Of a stretch of DNA of 28,105 nt, positions 16,658 to 24,854 are shown one piece after another. Made by a program: the position numbers and the translations under genes. The notes beneath the pieces are model-generated. The model did no database searches and had not been told where the DNA came from. It saw only the letters and a list, made by a program, of their open reading frames with translations. The stretch comes from a virus: positions 1 to 28,105 of IMG/VR virus record IMGVR_UViG_3300024475_000024; one strand, written 5' to 3'. Every line of letters begins with the position of its first letter. Position 1 is the first letter of the stretch.

Positions 16658-18274
16658 TTATTTTTTAGAAGCTAATCCGCTTTGCTTCATTTCTTTGGCT
16701 AGGCCACCTTTATTAAAATCAAATCCACCTCCGTAGTCACCACTAAGTCCAGAAGCACCACCTGCATCACTTGTTGAACTTTCATCTCTCCCGCCATCCG
16801 CTGCTCCGGGTTCACTACCACCTTGATCACTATAAGACTCTTCCACATCTTCACCACTATATCCTGCGTATACACCGGAAGGTGCTTTCCGACCATCATC
16901 CGATGTGTAATCAGGAGTATGATCTTTATAATCCATAATTTCAGCAAATTTATTATAATTATTTTTAGCTTTATCACTTAATTTAGAATAAGACTCTTTA
17001 CCTACTTTACCACCTCGCCAACCAGATTCATTACCGGCAGCAAATGCCTCTTTAAAATCAGAAAAAGAAGAATAATTAAAAGTACCTGATTCATTTTTAC
17101 TTTGATCGCCTGTTCTTGGGTCTACGGCAATACCATTTTTATCAAAAAAACCTCCAGAATTAGGATCAAGATCGCCTTTTTGAAACCCTACATATCCTGT
17201 AATTCTAGTACCTAAAGACGCTTGTAATTGATCTCTAGCTGTTTGTTGTGCATTCATCAGTGAATCATCAGGCTCTGTTCCAAAAATATTTAAAGCTGTA
17301 TCAGGAAATAAGCCTTTAATAAATGAGCCACCCGGAATAACATTTAACAAATCAAAACCACGATTACCTGTTATTGCATACCTGTCTTTAGTTGACGTTA
17401 CTCCCGTTTTAATTTCTTCTGGAGAATAACCCGCAATCTTTTCACCTGTTAATAGCGATGTTCCGCCACCAGAATCTTGTCTATCTCCACCATCACCCTG
17501 TTCTGTTACAGTTGAAGTTTCCGTTGTTACAGGTGCTACTTCTTCTTCTTCACCTTTTAGTTTATACCCTTCAGGTACAGTTGCAGGATTACCTGCTAAA
17601 TCTAATAGCTGTCCTGTCTGTTTATTCTTTTTGAGTACTAAAGTTTGACCAGCTTCATTTACATAAGTAACTGTTTCATACTCAACTCCCTCTGGTCCAA
17701 AACCTACTGTTCCTTGGAATGTAGGCATAGTTTGTGGAACATTAAGAACTGGAGTAAAAGCTTGTTGTGGTGGTTTGTACGCAGTTACTGGTGCTGCTGG
17801 TGCAGATGCTGCTGCAACGGGAGCAGGTGCTACACCGGTAGTTGTAGCTGGGGGTTGAACGTACCCACCGATACCAGTAAATCCGGGCATCTGTACTGCA
17901 CCACCAACTGCAAACTCTTGAACTTCATTATACTCGTCTTCTTCTTCAATGTCAAGGTCATCTATAGTAAAAGGTAAATCATCTGGCATAGTCGCTTCGT
18001 CAGAGTTACCCATCTGACCCATAGCTTCCATGCGCTTCAAGCCCATCTTAGCTTCTTGGCGCATTTCCATAAGCTTCTCAAGACCAAAATAACGCACAAC
18101 ATCTGCAGGAAAAACAAATTCACCCTCACTCAATTGAGCAGGAATGTCATCACGAACTTCTTCTCGTGTAGAACCCGGTGGTACTTCATTACCTGACACC
18201 TCATCTACCATGCCGCCCTCATCCATGAGGCCACCATCAGCAAAAAGTTCCATTTGTTTTGCCATACTTTCCAT
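16658..18274 (-). CDS. Conserved acidic virion-locus protein (unknown function)
   Basis: The 538-residue protein has a conserved N-terminus (residues about 9-110) with MELFADGGLMDEGG, GNEVPPGSTREEVRDDIPAQ and LSEGEFVFPADVVRYFGLEK. This signature recurs in many marine phages beside the portal gene. It is followed by an acidic stretch, a Pro/Ala linker (PPATTTGVAPAPVAAASAP, about 141-165) and a long Gly/Ser/Asp-rich tail that looks disordered. No enzyme motif or membrane segment is present. The location between portal and scaffold suggests a head-associated or maturation role, for example an internal or decoration protein, but that is inference. The start could also be the ATG nine bases downstream. 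Confidence 0.7.
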   Translation of the reverse strand: MESMAKQMELFADGGLMDEGGMVDEVSGNEVPPGSTREEVRDDIPAQLSEGEFVFPADVVRYFGLEKLMEMRQEAKMGLKRMEAMGQMGNSDEATMPDDLPFTIDDLDIEEEDEYNEVQEFAVGGAVQMPGFTGIGGYVQPPATTTGVAPAPVAAASAPAAPVTAYKPPQQAFTPVLNVPQTMPTFQGTVGFGPEGVEYETVTYVNEAGQTLVLKKNKQTGQLLDLAGNPATVPEGYKLKGEEEEVAPVTTETSTVTEQGDGGDRQDSGGGTSLLTGEKIAGYSPEEIKTGVTSTKDRYAITGNRGFDLLNVIPGGSFIKGLFPDTALNIFGTEPDDSLMNAQQTARDQLQASLGTRITGYVGFQKGDLDPNSGGFFDKNGIAVDPRTGDQSKNESGTFNYSSFSDFKEAFAAGNESGWRGGKVGKESYSKLSDKAKNNYNKFAEIMDYKDHTPDYTSDDGRKAPSGVYAGYSGEDVEESYSDQGGSEPGAADGGRDESSTSDAGGASGLSGDYGGGFDFNKGGLAKEMKQSGLASKK

Positions 18275-18278
18275 AGTA

Positions 18279-18494
18279 CTACCCTTCAGCTTTTCCTACG
18301 TCTTCACGTAAACGTCTAATTTTACGCAGCACTTCTACTGCGCCTTGTGCTTTATGTACGGATACAATGTTATCCGACTGTTCTAGTATCTTATGTTGTT
18401 GCTCAATAAGCGTATCAATATACTTACTGAAGTGGTCCCATTGGCGGCTGTTGCTGACCAGCCCCTTCAGCTTGCTGAATATTTCCTTGTCCAT
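18279..18494 (-). CDS. Small coiled protein overlapping the portal gene
   Basis: This 71-residue, Lys/Gln-rich helical protein begins MDKEIFSKLKGLVSNSRQWD and overlaps the last 71 bases of the portal gene in another frame. AAGGA lies about 10 bases before the ATG at 18494. The body (YIDTLIEQQHKILEQSDNIV) looks like an oligomerising helix. It ends four bases before the next gene. Small helical proteins right after the portal gene are common in marine phages and may aid portal assembly or packaging. Function is unknown. Confidence 0.7.
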   Translation of the reverse strand: MDKEIFSKLKGLVSNSRQWDHFSKYIDTLIEQQHKILEQSDNIVSVHKAQGAVEVLRKIRRLREDVGKAEG

Positions 18495-20556
18495 TCGCAC
18501 TAAATCCTTGTTCCCCCGGCACAGGAGCCTGTCCTACGCCGATTGAGCCACCACCTGCACCAGAGGTATCCATTGCATCAGCACCCGCTGGTGCGCCTTC
18601 CTGCGGCCCTGCTGGACCTTGGAAGCCTTTCATAATCTCTGCTTGTAGTGCGGCTTCGTCCATATTGTTGGTAACTTTGTCGGGGTCTAAGTCCATTGAC
18701 TTTGCAATCTCACGGATTACGTACTGGAACTTAGCAAAGGGTGCTAATGCTGGGCTGCTTGCAATCTGCAAGAATTGCATTAGACGTTGGCTACGTACTT
18801 CGTTAGCCATTAGGCTTTCTGTACCACGAGCCTTAACTTCTAGGTCGCCCTTAATCTCAGGATCAAAGTCGAACTGCATGTTAAAACGGAACAGACCTTC
18901 ACCCAAAGGACGCAGTAGATAGTCATCTACGTTCTTAATAACTGTTTTAGTGCTACCCTGTGCAGCACCCATAAGCATAGAGATGCCAGAAGCTGTACGG
19001 CCTACGCCTGATACACCTGTCTGTCCGTGTGCAAATGAGGGGAAGCCAGTGCTTTCATCTGCAAGCACACGAGCCTTATCAAACAGCATCATGTTCTCTT
19101 GTGACACGTTAGGAAACTTTGTACCAAAGATAGCCTGTCCCGGTGCGCCACCTTGTCTACGGAAAATCTTACCCGGATATAGTGACAAGTCCTGTCCCGG
19201 CACTAGGTTTGTTTCATCTACCTCAACGATCAAGTTGCCAGACAGTACAGCATTGTCTACTGCCATACGCATAAAGCCATTCATCAGGGTCTGTGTATCG
19301 TCCATGTTCTCTGCAATACCTACACCAAAGAACGAGTATGGGTTCAACTCATATGGTGCAGCAGAGTAAGGAATTTTAGATGGCTTGAATGGATTAAGTA
19401 CCATCCGCATTAGCTTGCCATTACATACCCACACGTTAGCTTGCAGTTCGTCAAACTCCTGCAGTTCTTTTGGAATGTCAATCTCTTGCTCTTGAAGCAA
19501 CTCAACATCAACCATGCCCCAATATTCAAGAACCTCAAAACGGTCAATGCCATGCTCTGGTGCATAGTCAGACAAATCATCTTCCCAGTATTTCTTGGTA
19601 TAGTTTTCACCCATAGAAATAACTTCATCAATAACTTGACTACGGAAGTAGGGACGCTTCTTGAGATTACGTAATTGCGTACGTGACATCTTGTGGCGTT
19701 CTACCACATACTGTGCTTCGTCCATATTGTTTGCATCTGGGTCTGGATAGAAGTTCCATACAGATACGTGATTTACCTGTGGGATTGTTTTAAAGAGTGG
19801 GTCATAATTACCCTCATCGTCCCAGTTAGGATATTCTTTATCAACAGCAAACGGTCCCTTCATTACACCTGTACCAAAGAGTGCCATCTCAAATGCTGCA
19901 TTACGTAGATGCTTAGTAGCACCTGACTCTTCTAGTTGGTCATGGATTTTCTTTTGCATCTTCTTAGCAGCAATTAAAGCTGGGCTAAATGAAATAGCTG
20001 TAGGTGTTTTGCCCGGACCTTCTTTTAGTTTATCTTGGATAGGCTCAAGATTATTAGTCATAACACCTAGCTTTTCCTGCAGCGTTTGTGCTGTAGCCCC
20101 CGGTGCTAAGTCTTGACCGTCACCAGCAAAACCATATGGGCTGGTCATGCTGTTATCGCCACGCATTTCCTCTGGCTCTTGGGGGTCAAAGTGTACGTCA
20201 GCTACTACACCTTCTGGTAATTCAGTAGGCTCAATAGATAAAGGAAAACGCTGGTTAGCAAACAACACATCAACGATCTGTCCGTAAGCTGCCAGCGTTT
20301 TAGTTTTTGTGACTTTAATAAAGACACGAGATTTTTCTGCTTCTGTAAATTGAACTTCAGGACTATACAAACCACGGTAATTGCGGTAGGCACGAAGCCA
20401 GCGTTCCTCGTCCTGATAACGATAATCTTCGGAACGGTTATAACGCTCCATAATAAATGGTATGATGCTGCTTACTCCAGTATCAGAGATAGAAGTATCA
20501 TCACTGTCTTCTAGTGCGATAGCATCGTCTTCAATCATAATTTCATCATCAGCCAT
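18424..20556 (-). CDS. Portal protein (P22-type)
   Basis: The 710-residue product, about the size of P22 gp1, has an acidic N-terminus. A helical region includes YNRSEDYRYQDEERWLRAYR and KVTKTKTLAAYGQIVDVLFA. The central wing and stem parts contain HVSVWNFYPDPDANNMDEAQ, PYSAAPYELNPYSFFGVGIA and a helix with ENMDDTQTLMNGFMRMAVDN. The C-terminal third includes the SGVGRTASGISMLMGAAQGS loop typical of these portals and a Pro/Gly/Gln-rich end. It forms the dodecameric ring through which TerL pumps DNA. AAGGAAAA lies before the ATG at 20556; an in-frame ATG at 20577 inside the terminase end is less likely. It follows TerL by 10 bases. Confidence 0.9.
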   Translation of the reverse strand: MADDEIMIEDDAIALEDSDDTSISDTGVSSIIPFIMERYNRSEDYRYQDEERWLRAYRNYRGLYSPEVQFTEAEKSRVFIKVTKTKTLAAYGQIVDVLFANQRFPLSIEPTELPEGVVADVHFDPQEPEEMRGDNSMTSPYGFAGDGQDLAPGATAQTLQEKLGVMTNNLEPIQDKLKEGPGKTPTAISFSPALIAAKKMQKKIHDQLEESGATKHLRNAAFEMALFGTGVMKGPFAVDKEYPNWDDEGNYDPLFKTIPQVNHVSVWNFYPDPDANNMDEAQYVVERHKMSRTQLRNLKKRPYFRSQVIDEVISMGENYTKKYWEDDLSDYAPEHGIDRFEVLEYWGMVDVELLQEQEIDIPKELQEFDELQANVWVCNGKLMRMVLNPFKPSKIPYSAAPYELNPYSFFGVGIAENMDDTQTLMNGFMRMAVDNAVLSGNLIVEVDETNLVPGQDLSLYPGKIFRRQGGAPGQAIFGTKFPNVSQENMMLFDKARVLADESTGFPSFAHGQTGVSGVGRTASGISMLMGAAQGSTKTVIKNVDDYLLRPLGEGLFRFNMQFDFDPEIKGDLEVKARGTESLMANEVRSQRLMQFLQIASSPALAPFAKFQYVIREIAKSMDLDPDKVTNNMDEAALQAEIMKGFQGPAGPQEGAPAGADAMDTSGAGGGSIGVGQAPVPGEQGFSANGQGNIQQAEGAGQQQPPMGPLQ

Positions 20557-20566
20557 ATTATTTTCC

Positions 20567-22135
20567 TTAATATCCAAATGTACTGTCTGCTACACGCATA
20601 CCCGTTGAAGGTTTTCCTGCAGGATCATAGTCCCAAATACTAAACCTTGGTCTCGACATTATACCATACCTTAACGCATCATACAAGTGATCTTCCGAAT
20701 TAGTGTCAATATCTTCGGGGTTCTTTTTGTCCAACGGTATGGCGGGAAGTTGGGCCGTGAGGTTTGTGCAGTTATTAAAGAAAACAAGTCTAGGTTCCTC
20801 CGTAAATTCATCTATCTGCAATCGTCTATGTACTTCGTTTTTACCTGATACACGACTACCTTTACTTCTATCTGATGGTCTCCAACGACAGCCTTTACTA
20901 ATCATTTGCTCCGCAAGAGAAGGGCCAGTATCACCACGCTTATGCCACAAACTGCTATCCAAAACACCATACTTAATAGTTCCATCACCTGCTTCTGCTT
21001 CCAGAATCATATCTGCCAAATCTGTGGCAAGGACTTTAGAAACGTATAATTCTCTATATACGATAAGTTGCTCATTAGGCGCAACGGCAAACCACACAAC
21101 ACCAGACTTGCTACCGTAGCCATAATCGCATGCACGAAACTTAACCCAATTATTAGGAATATCGAAAGGCTCAATAACATGAACATTCCGATCAAACTCA
21201 GTAAAGGCAGCCCCCTCTTTAATGTCCCAGTCGCCTTCAAGAAGTTGCCTTCGTTGTTGCTCTGGCATGGAGAGAAGCATTGCTTCGTAATCACCTGATT
21301 CCGCAAGGTACGGGTTATCAGAAAGTCTTGCTGGAATAAATCTTCTTTTGAATAAAGCCTTTCCAGCTTTGCTATGTCCTGCTGGGTATCGGAGTACATC
21401 TCCGGTTTCAATATCTGTTGCATCAAATGACCTGTTATATGGAGCAGGGTCAATGAATAATTTCTTGACCCAATGATGACCTCTACCGCCGGGGTTGGTC
21501 GTAGCCCGCATGTATATAGGCAAGTCAGGTGCGGTAGAACGTAATCGTGAACGCATATAATTCCAAGCGTACGGTGTACTCCACTGGGTCAATTCGTCAA
21601 AACCAATCCAGCTAAATGCCAAACCCTGATAACGTAACACATCGTCATCTCTGTCTAGGTATGACATCCACAATCTTGCACCCGATGGTGCAGTCCATTG
21701 CATCTTTCTTTCTGACCATTTAATCCCCGGCCAGATTTTAGGGTAGAGTTCCTGTGACTTAAATACAAGTTCTCTTAATTCTTCTGTGGTATGACGCAGT
21801 AACAATCCACTGAATGCTGGATGCCCCATATACCGTAGCGGGTCTGCAAGCATAGCGTATGACTTACCACCACCTGCTGATCCACCGTAAAGTACTTCAC
21901 GTTCCGCTGCCGCTAGAAAGTCTGTCTGTGGGCCGGGGTTAGGTTTAAACAGTACGTTAGCATGTTCTTCAATTGCACTGCTGTCGTACTCACGTGATAC
22001 TACTTCTTTAATCTCAACCGTTGGCTTTTGCGCCTGTTCTTTGGTTGTGGATTTCTTCCGCTTTGGCGATTGCCTTTTCCGCATATTCTGCCCACTTGCG
22101 GAGGCTTGCAGCTTTGTTCTTACGCTGTCGTTCAT
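20567..22135 (-). CDS. terL: Terminase large subunit
   Basis: The 522-residue packaging motor has its ATPase and nuclease motifs intact. Walker A is GGSAGGGKS (residues 84-92, Lys91). Walker B is FSWIGFDE (174-181, Asp180/Glu181). A coupling motif RATTNPGG lies at 210-217. In the nuclease domain, acidic residues fall in ACDYGY (Asp337), YGVLDSS (Asp393) and EDHLYDALRY (Asp482, Asp486). The layout fits the Terminase_6-type large subunits of P22-like and marine phages. It cuts and translocates DNA into the prohead via the portal, whose gene is next. The start overlaps the preceding gene by about 120 bases; AAGG lies before this ATG. An ATG at 22084 is an alternative that would remove 17 residues. 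Confidence 0.93.
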   Translation of the reverse strand: MNDSVRTKLQASASGQNMRKRQSPKRKKSTTKEQAQKPTVEIKEVVSREYDSSAIEEHANVLFKPNPGPQTDFLAAAEREVLYGGSAGGGKSYAMLADPLRYMGHPAFSGLLLRHTTEELRELVFKSQELYPKIWPGIKWSERKMQWTAPSGARLWMSYLDRDDDVLRYQGLAFSWIGFDELTQWSTPYAWNYMRSRLRSTAPDLPIYMRATTNPGGRGHHWVKKLFIDPAPYNRSFDATDIETGDVLRYPAGHSKAGKALFKRRFIPARLSDNPYLAESGDYEAMLLSMPEQQRRQLLEGDWDIKEGAAFTEFDRNVHVIEPFDIPNNWVKFRACDYGYGSKSGVVWFAVAPNEQLIVYRELYVSKVLATDLADMILEAEAGDGTIKYGVLDSSLWHKRGDTGPSLAEQMISKGCRWRPSDRSKGSRVSGKNEVHRRLQIDEFTEEPRLVFFNNCTNLTAQLPAIPLDKKNPEDIDTNSEDHLYDALRYGIMSRPRFSIWDYDPAGKPSTGMRVADSTFGY

Positions 22136-22415
22136 TAGCTAACCTTTTCCTTAAACCTACGTGCGAGATATATCTGCCAGTCTGTGTACTCAACCAGTTA
22201 GCTACCTCACGATAGCTGTATTGATTTACGTGTGATCTAGCTTTCTCTAGCAAATCCAATTCAATTGGGATAGGTTGTAGAAGGTCGGGGTCTTCATCAT
22301 CCTGTTTATATCCGAAGGGTACAGTACGTGCAATACGTGGAATAGGCACCCATTCGTTTTCTTCTTTAATGTCTGTTGGCTGTGGAAGTTTCCATTTGCC
22401 TATGCTTCTAGTCAT
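22014..22415 (-). CDS. HTH-containing packaging-locus protein
   Basis: The 133-residue protein has a conserved N-terminal stretch (ENEWVPIPRIARTVPFGYKQ, residues 20-38) and a helix-turn-helix-like segment (YSYREVANWLSTQTGRYIS, about 67-85, then a recognition-like helix HVGLRKRLANE). A basic helix follows. It lies between the TerS-like gene, which it overlaps by eight bases, and TerL, which starts inside its last 120 bases. It could bind DNA as a packaging-site or regulatory protein, perhaps as a second small-terminase component. This is inferred from motif and place; the family function is not known to me. Confidence 0.7.
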   Translation of the reverse strand: MTRSIGKWKLPQPTDIKEENEWVPIPRIARTVPFGYKQDDEDPDLLQPIPIELDLLEKARSHVNQYSYREVANWLSTQTGRYISHVGLRKRLANERQRKNKAASLRKWAEYAEKAIAKAEEIHNQRTGAKANG

Positions 22416-22782
22416 CGTCTTCCACTACAGCTTTAGGTGGCATAAGCATAACGCCGCCACTTGCTTCTACCTGCATCTTCTCAGTCTTCACTAGACCTGT
22501 GCGATCAAGCAGTTCTTTAGCTGCAGACATCTTATCACGAATACCTAGTTCAGTTGGGTCAAGTAGACCACCTACCATAGCCATAGCTGCACGTGGCGCA
22601 TTACGTGCCATATACATTTGAGTAGCATCAAGAATCTCTTCTTTGATACCTTTAACAATTTCAGCAGTATTAGAAGTGTCAGCATAACCAGCCAGTTTTT
22701 TTGCCTGTACAATATCGCCGCCTGCTTCATCAAACAGTACGTCTAACAGTTTTTGCTGCTTTTCAGTTAGCTGTCTAGCCAT
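22408..22782 (-). CDS. Probable terminase small subunit
   Basis: This 124-residue protein begins with an HTH-like N-terminus (LTEKQQKLLDVLFDEAGGDI, then AKKLAGYADTSNTAEIVKGI), typical of small terminase subunits that recognise the packaging start. A helical middle (residues 45-100) with NAPRAAMAMVGGLLDPTELG and a LLDRTGLVKTEKMQVEASGG C-terminal segment follows; this ending recurs in marine phage TerS candidates. It sits just upstream of the HTH protein and TerL. GGAG precedes the ATG, which adjoins the lysozyme stop. The partner would be TerL. The HTH gene at 22014-22415 is a competing TerS candidate. Confidence 0.65.
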   Translation of the reverse strand: MARQLTEKQQKLLDVLFDEAGGDIVQAKKLAGYADTSNTAEIVKGIKEEILDATQMYMARNAPRAAMAMVGGLLDPTELGIRDKMSAAKELLDRTGLVKTEKMQVEASGGVMLMPPKAVVEDDD

Positions 22783-23268
22783 TTAAAATTCTCCGTTATG
22801 CATTGCGTTGGCTAATTTCACTGAACGTGATTTTACCTGATTTGCCCACCTGCTGTCAAGCATTTCTTTTGCTGCAGTAGGATAATCTTCTTCATGGATA
22901 GCGTTCCACATCTTAACAAACTTACACAAGCGTGGCACACCCATATTAAATGCCATGTCCATAAGAATAAGTTGACGTACACTGTCTAGCCTGTCTACGC
23001 AAGGGTGCGCATTTAACAGTTCCTCTTCGACAATCTGTACGTCATTCGTTGCTAGATAGACTGCATCTGCTTCTGTAATGCCATACTCGTAAATATGGTC
23101 AATAGTAGGAATGTCTAGATCATCTAGTTCTTCCTTAGTGATGCCACGGTCTTCTAGGTTTCGTCCGATACCGATGGTATCAATTCCTAGTGTATCCTTG
23201 TACACCTGTAGTTCTAATCCCTCGTGAGCAATTAGCTTTTCAATAAAATGTTCTCTACGATACTTCAT
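22783..23268 (-). CDS. Phage lysozyme (GH24 endolysin)
   Basis: The 161-residue enzyme is the size of T4 lysozyme (164) and carries its catalytic triad with the same spacing: Glu16 in LIAHEGLELQVYKDTLG, Asp25 and Thr31 in IDTIGIGRN. The C-terminal lobe has the MDMAFNMGVPRLCKFVKMWN helix region and a SRWANQVKSRSVKLANAM motif equivalent to the SRWYNQ-RAKR region of T4. It should cleave the MurNAc-GlcNAc bond of peptidoglycan. There is no signal peptide, so release through a holin is expected; holin-like genes lie immediately upstream. It overlaps the previous gene by four bases (ATGA). Confidence 0.93.
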   Translation of the reverse strand: MKYRREHFIEKLIAHEGLELQVYKDTLGIDTIGIGRNLEDRGITKEELDDLDIPTIDHIYEYGITEADAVYLATNDVQIVEEELLNAHPCVDRLDSVRQLILMDMAFNMGVPRLCKFVKMWNAIHEEDYPTAAKEMLDSRWANQVKSRSVKLANAMHNGEF

Positions 23269-23510
23269 TTGCTTGAACGTGATTCCGTAATTCGATGGTT
23301 AGATTGACCGGGGTGTTTACCTTCGTGGTTCATCCACACAGCAAAGGCACCTGTCATAGCACCAGTTACTACAGACACTAATCCTGCTTGTGCAGCAGAT
23401 GGATCAGTCAAAGACATGAACCACTCAACCACTCGCCAACTCATCAGTGTCATAATGAGCATCATAAAACGTGGAAGCAGTTTCCACTCTAATATCTTTT
23501 CTGCAGCCAT
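23265..23510 (-). CDS. Small two-helix membrane protein in lysis cassette
   Basis: The 81-residue product has two probable membrane helices (about residues 12-32, LLPRFMMLIMTLMSWRVVEW, and 40-60, AGLVSVVTGAMTGAFAVWM) followed by a short polar, His/Arg-rich tail. It sits between the 3TM-type holin gene and the lysozyme and shares bases with both (one with the holin gene, four with lysozyme). It is likely a second holin, antiholin or related lysis-timing protein. The exact role cannot be fixed from sequence. Similar short membrane proteins are common at this position in marine phages. Confidence 0.7.
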   Translation of the reverse strand: MAAEKILEWKLLPRFMMLIMTLMSWRVVEWFMSLTDPSAAQAGLVSVVTGAMTGAFAVWMNHEGKHPGQSNHRITESRSSK

Positions 23511-23893
23511 TATTTTTTACCAAAGAATTTTGTAGCTGAACGTACGCCAAAAGAAGCGGCAACGATAACTCCAAGTGAGTACTGATACCACTCAGGCATT
23601 TCATTGAGTCTCGCAAATCCATTAGCTACTACATCTTCCATACCCGGCACAAATGCTAGAATAAGCGGGATACTAAATAGAATAGTCAGCCACTCGTCTT
23701 TCCACGAGTTAGCTGATCCTCTAGCCATTTCTAAGTCCCAGTCGATTTCACCAGTAGCTTTTTTCTGCATTACTACAGCTTCAGCTTGAGCCTTTGCTAC
23801 CTTAGTCTGTGCATTAGCTTTAGTCTGTTCTACCTTGCCTGACATCCATGTGCCAGCTATTTCTGCAATTGGTCCGATTAATAAATTAAGCAT
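23510..23893 (-). CDS. Holin (GTA-type 3TM family)
   Basis: The 127-residue protein has a weakly hydrophobic amphipathic N-terminal helix, an Ala/Lys/Gln-rich coiled segment (TKANAQTKVAKAQAEAVVMQ, residues 24-43) and a SWKDEWLTILFSIPLILAF membrane helix (63-81). A second membrane helix follows, YSLGVIVAASFGVRSATKF (105-123). The pattern WKDEW, PxxxxFxP, PEWYQYxLGVIVAASFG is that of the GTA_holin_3TM family. It should open the inner membrane for the downstream lysozyme. It shares one base with its upstream neighbour (23893-24144) and one with the downstream small membrane protein gene, so expression is coupled. Confidence 0.85.
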   Translation of the reverse strand: MLNLLIGPIAEIAGTWMSGKVEQTKANAQTKVAKAQAEAVVMQKKATGEIDWDLEMARGSANSWKDEWLTILFSIPLILAFVPGMEDVVANGFARLNEMPEWYQYSLGVIVAASFGVRSATKFFGKK

Positions 23894-24144
23894 TAGACCC
23901 CCCGTCTGAACTGTGCGGTTTTCTTTGATATCTTTTCAGGCTGCCTGACGTGTTGCTTACCAGCACGAGTTCCTGCTCTTTTAGCGGCGGTGGTAGCGGC
24001 GTATTCCGAAGGCGATAAGGCTTTAATCGCTGATGCCGGAAGATAACGCTCTCCTGTTTGTTTGGAGGGTTTGCCACTTTTAGTTCTCCAGTCCTGATTA
24101 GTCCAGTTAGATAAACTTTGTTGTGATGGTTTGCGTATAGACAT
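23893..24144 (-). CDS. Small basic conserved phage protein
   Basis: This 83-residue, strongly basic protein begins MSIRKPSQQSLSNWTNQDWR and continues KSGKPSKQTGERYLPASAIK, LSPSEYAATTAAKRAGTRAG. This pattern recurs in marine phages as an uncharacterised protein. Its charge suggests nucleic-acid contact, which is inferred. There is no ribosome site before the ATG. Instead a promoter -10 box ends six bases upstream, so the transcript probably starts on the ATG itself (leaderless). It ends on the first base of the holin gene, so lysis genes may be read from this promoter. Confidence 0.7.
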   Translation of the reverse strand: MSIRKPSQQSLSNWTNQDWRTKSGKPSKQTGERYLPASAIKALSPSEYAATTAAKRAGTRAGKQHVRQPEKISKKTAQFRRGV

Positions 24145-24150
24145 AGATAA

Positions 24151-24179
24151 GTTATACCACTTCTATTTTATTTTGTCAA
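24151..24179 (-). promoter_or_regulatory. Promoter upstream of the lysis cassette
   Basis: On the minus strand TTGACA (24174-24179) is followed after 17 bases by TATAAC (24151-24156), in the 38-base gap between two genes. The -10 sequence is identical to that of the capsid promoter. The predicted start site coincides with the ATG at 24144. It would serve the basic protein, holin, second membrane protein, lysozyme and perhaps packaging genes. Confidence 0.65.
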
Positions 24180-24182
24180 GTG

Positions 24183-24662
24183 CTATTTAGGTAAAAATAC
24201 AAAGGCTAAGAATATTAAACCTAATGCTGCACCCACTACCATACTAACTAATCCTGTCATTTTTATATTATCTAGCATTTCTTCATGTGCAAGTTGGGCT
24301 TCTCTTCTAGCTTTTGCTGCTGCTTCTTTAGCCTCTTGTATTCTTTTAGCGCGTTCATCTACAATGCTTCGCCATGTATCAGGCCCGAAACGTAAATTTA
24401 CCATCATAGCAATTTCTTGCATTTTTTCTTGAGCTATTTTAGCGTCAATCATTTCCTGTGCTACATTCTGAATACCGAACTGATCTGTTAAGCCAGTACC
24501 AGATTTCTTAGCACGTTTTTGTTGTACTTGTTTCTCGCCCTCAAAGAGATTATCTATATGCCCAGCAATTTCACTGATATCTTTGGCTGTACCTATAGCA
24601 CTCTTAATTCCGTCTACCGCACTCTTTACGAGAGCGATACCTGCTAGGGTCTCTGCGATCAT
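24183..24662 (-). CDS. Coiled-coil protein with C-terminal membrane anchor
   Basis: The 159-residue protein has an N-terminal helical region (residues 1-40) and a polar middle with GTGLTDQFGIQNVAQEMIDA. An Ala/Lys/Glu-rich coiled helix covers about 98-133 (ERAKRIQEAKEAAAKARREA), followed by one strong membrane helix (about 136-157, GLVSMVVGAALGLIFLAFVF) near the end. It is a tail-anchored membrane protein that probably faces the cytoplasm, or a virion protein inserted in the membrane during ejection. Similar proteins occur in other marine phages with unknown function. It is separated from the lysis genes by a promoter, so it may not belong to the lysis set. Confidence 0.7.
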   Translation of the reverse strand: MIAETLAGIALVKSAVDGIKSAIGTAKDISEIAGHIDNLFEGEKQVQQKRAKKSGTGLTDQFGIQNVAQEMIDAKIAQEKMQEIAMMVNLRFGPDTWRSIVDERAKRIQEAKEAAAKARREAQLAHEEMLDNIKMTGLVSMVVGAALGLIFLAFVFLPK

Positions 24663-24674
24663 GTTGGTTGGTTC

Positions 24675-24854
24675 CTATTTAGGTTCTGGTCTGCATACTG
24701 CCGTTATAGTCAGTCTTTTGCCATCTCCTACTGGAACAGATTGTTGTCGGGACAATCTCTCAGCAAAGTAAAGGCACCTATCTACGTCTTCAAACTTTTG
24801 TGTTTTATCTATTACAGTTGCACCTAAGTATACGTACAACACAAAGACAATCAC
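24675..24854 (-). CDS. Short GTG-start protein with hydrophobic N-terminus and Cys pair
   Basis: A 59-codon reading frame starts with GTG at 24854, overlapping the previous stop as GTGA, and ends at 24675, just before the next gene. The peptide begins with a hydrophobic segment (VIVFVLYVYLGATVI), then KFEDVDRCLYFAERLSRQ and a basic ending with ITAVCRPEPK. The two cysteines are 26 residues apart. Similar short proteins with an N-terminal hydrophobic stretch and Cys pair are known from marine phages, as far as I recall, and suggest an exported or membrane-tethered protein. The gene at 26800-27018 has the same plan. Function is unknown. Confidence 0.65.
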   Translation of the reverse strand: MIVFVLYVYLGATVIDKTQKFEDVDRCLYFAERLSRQQSVPVGDGKRLTITAVCRPEPK

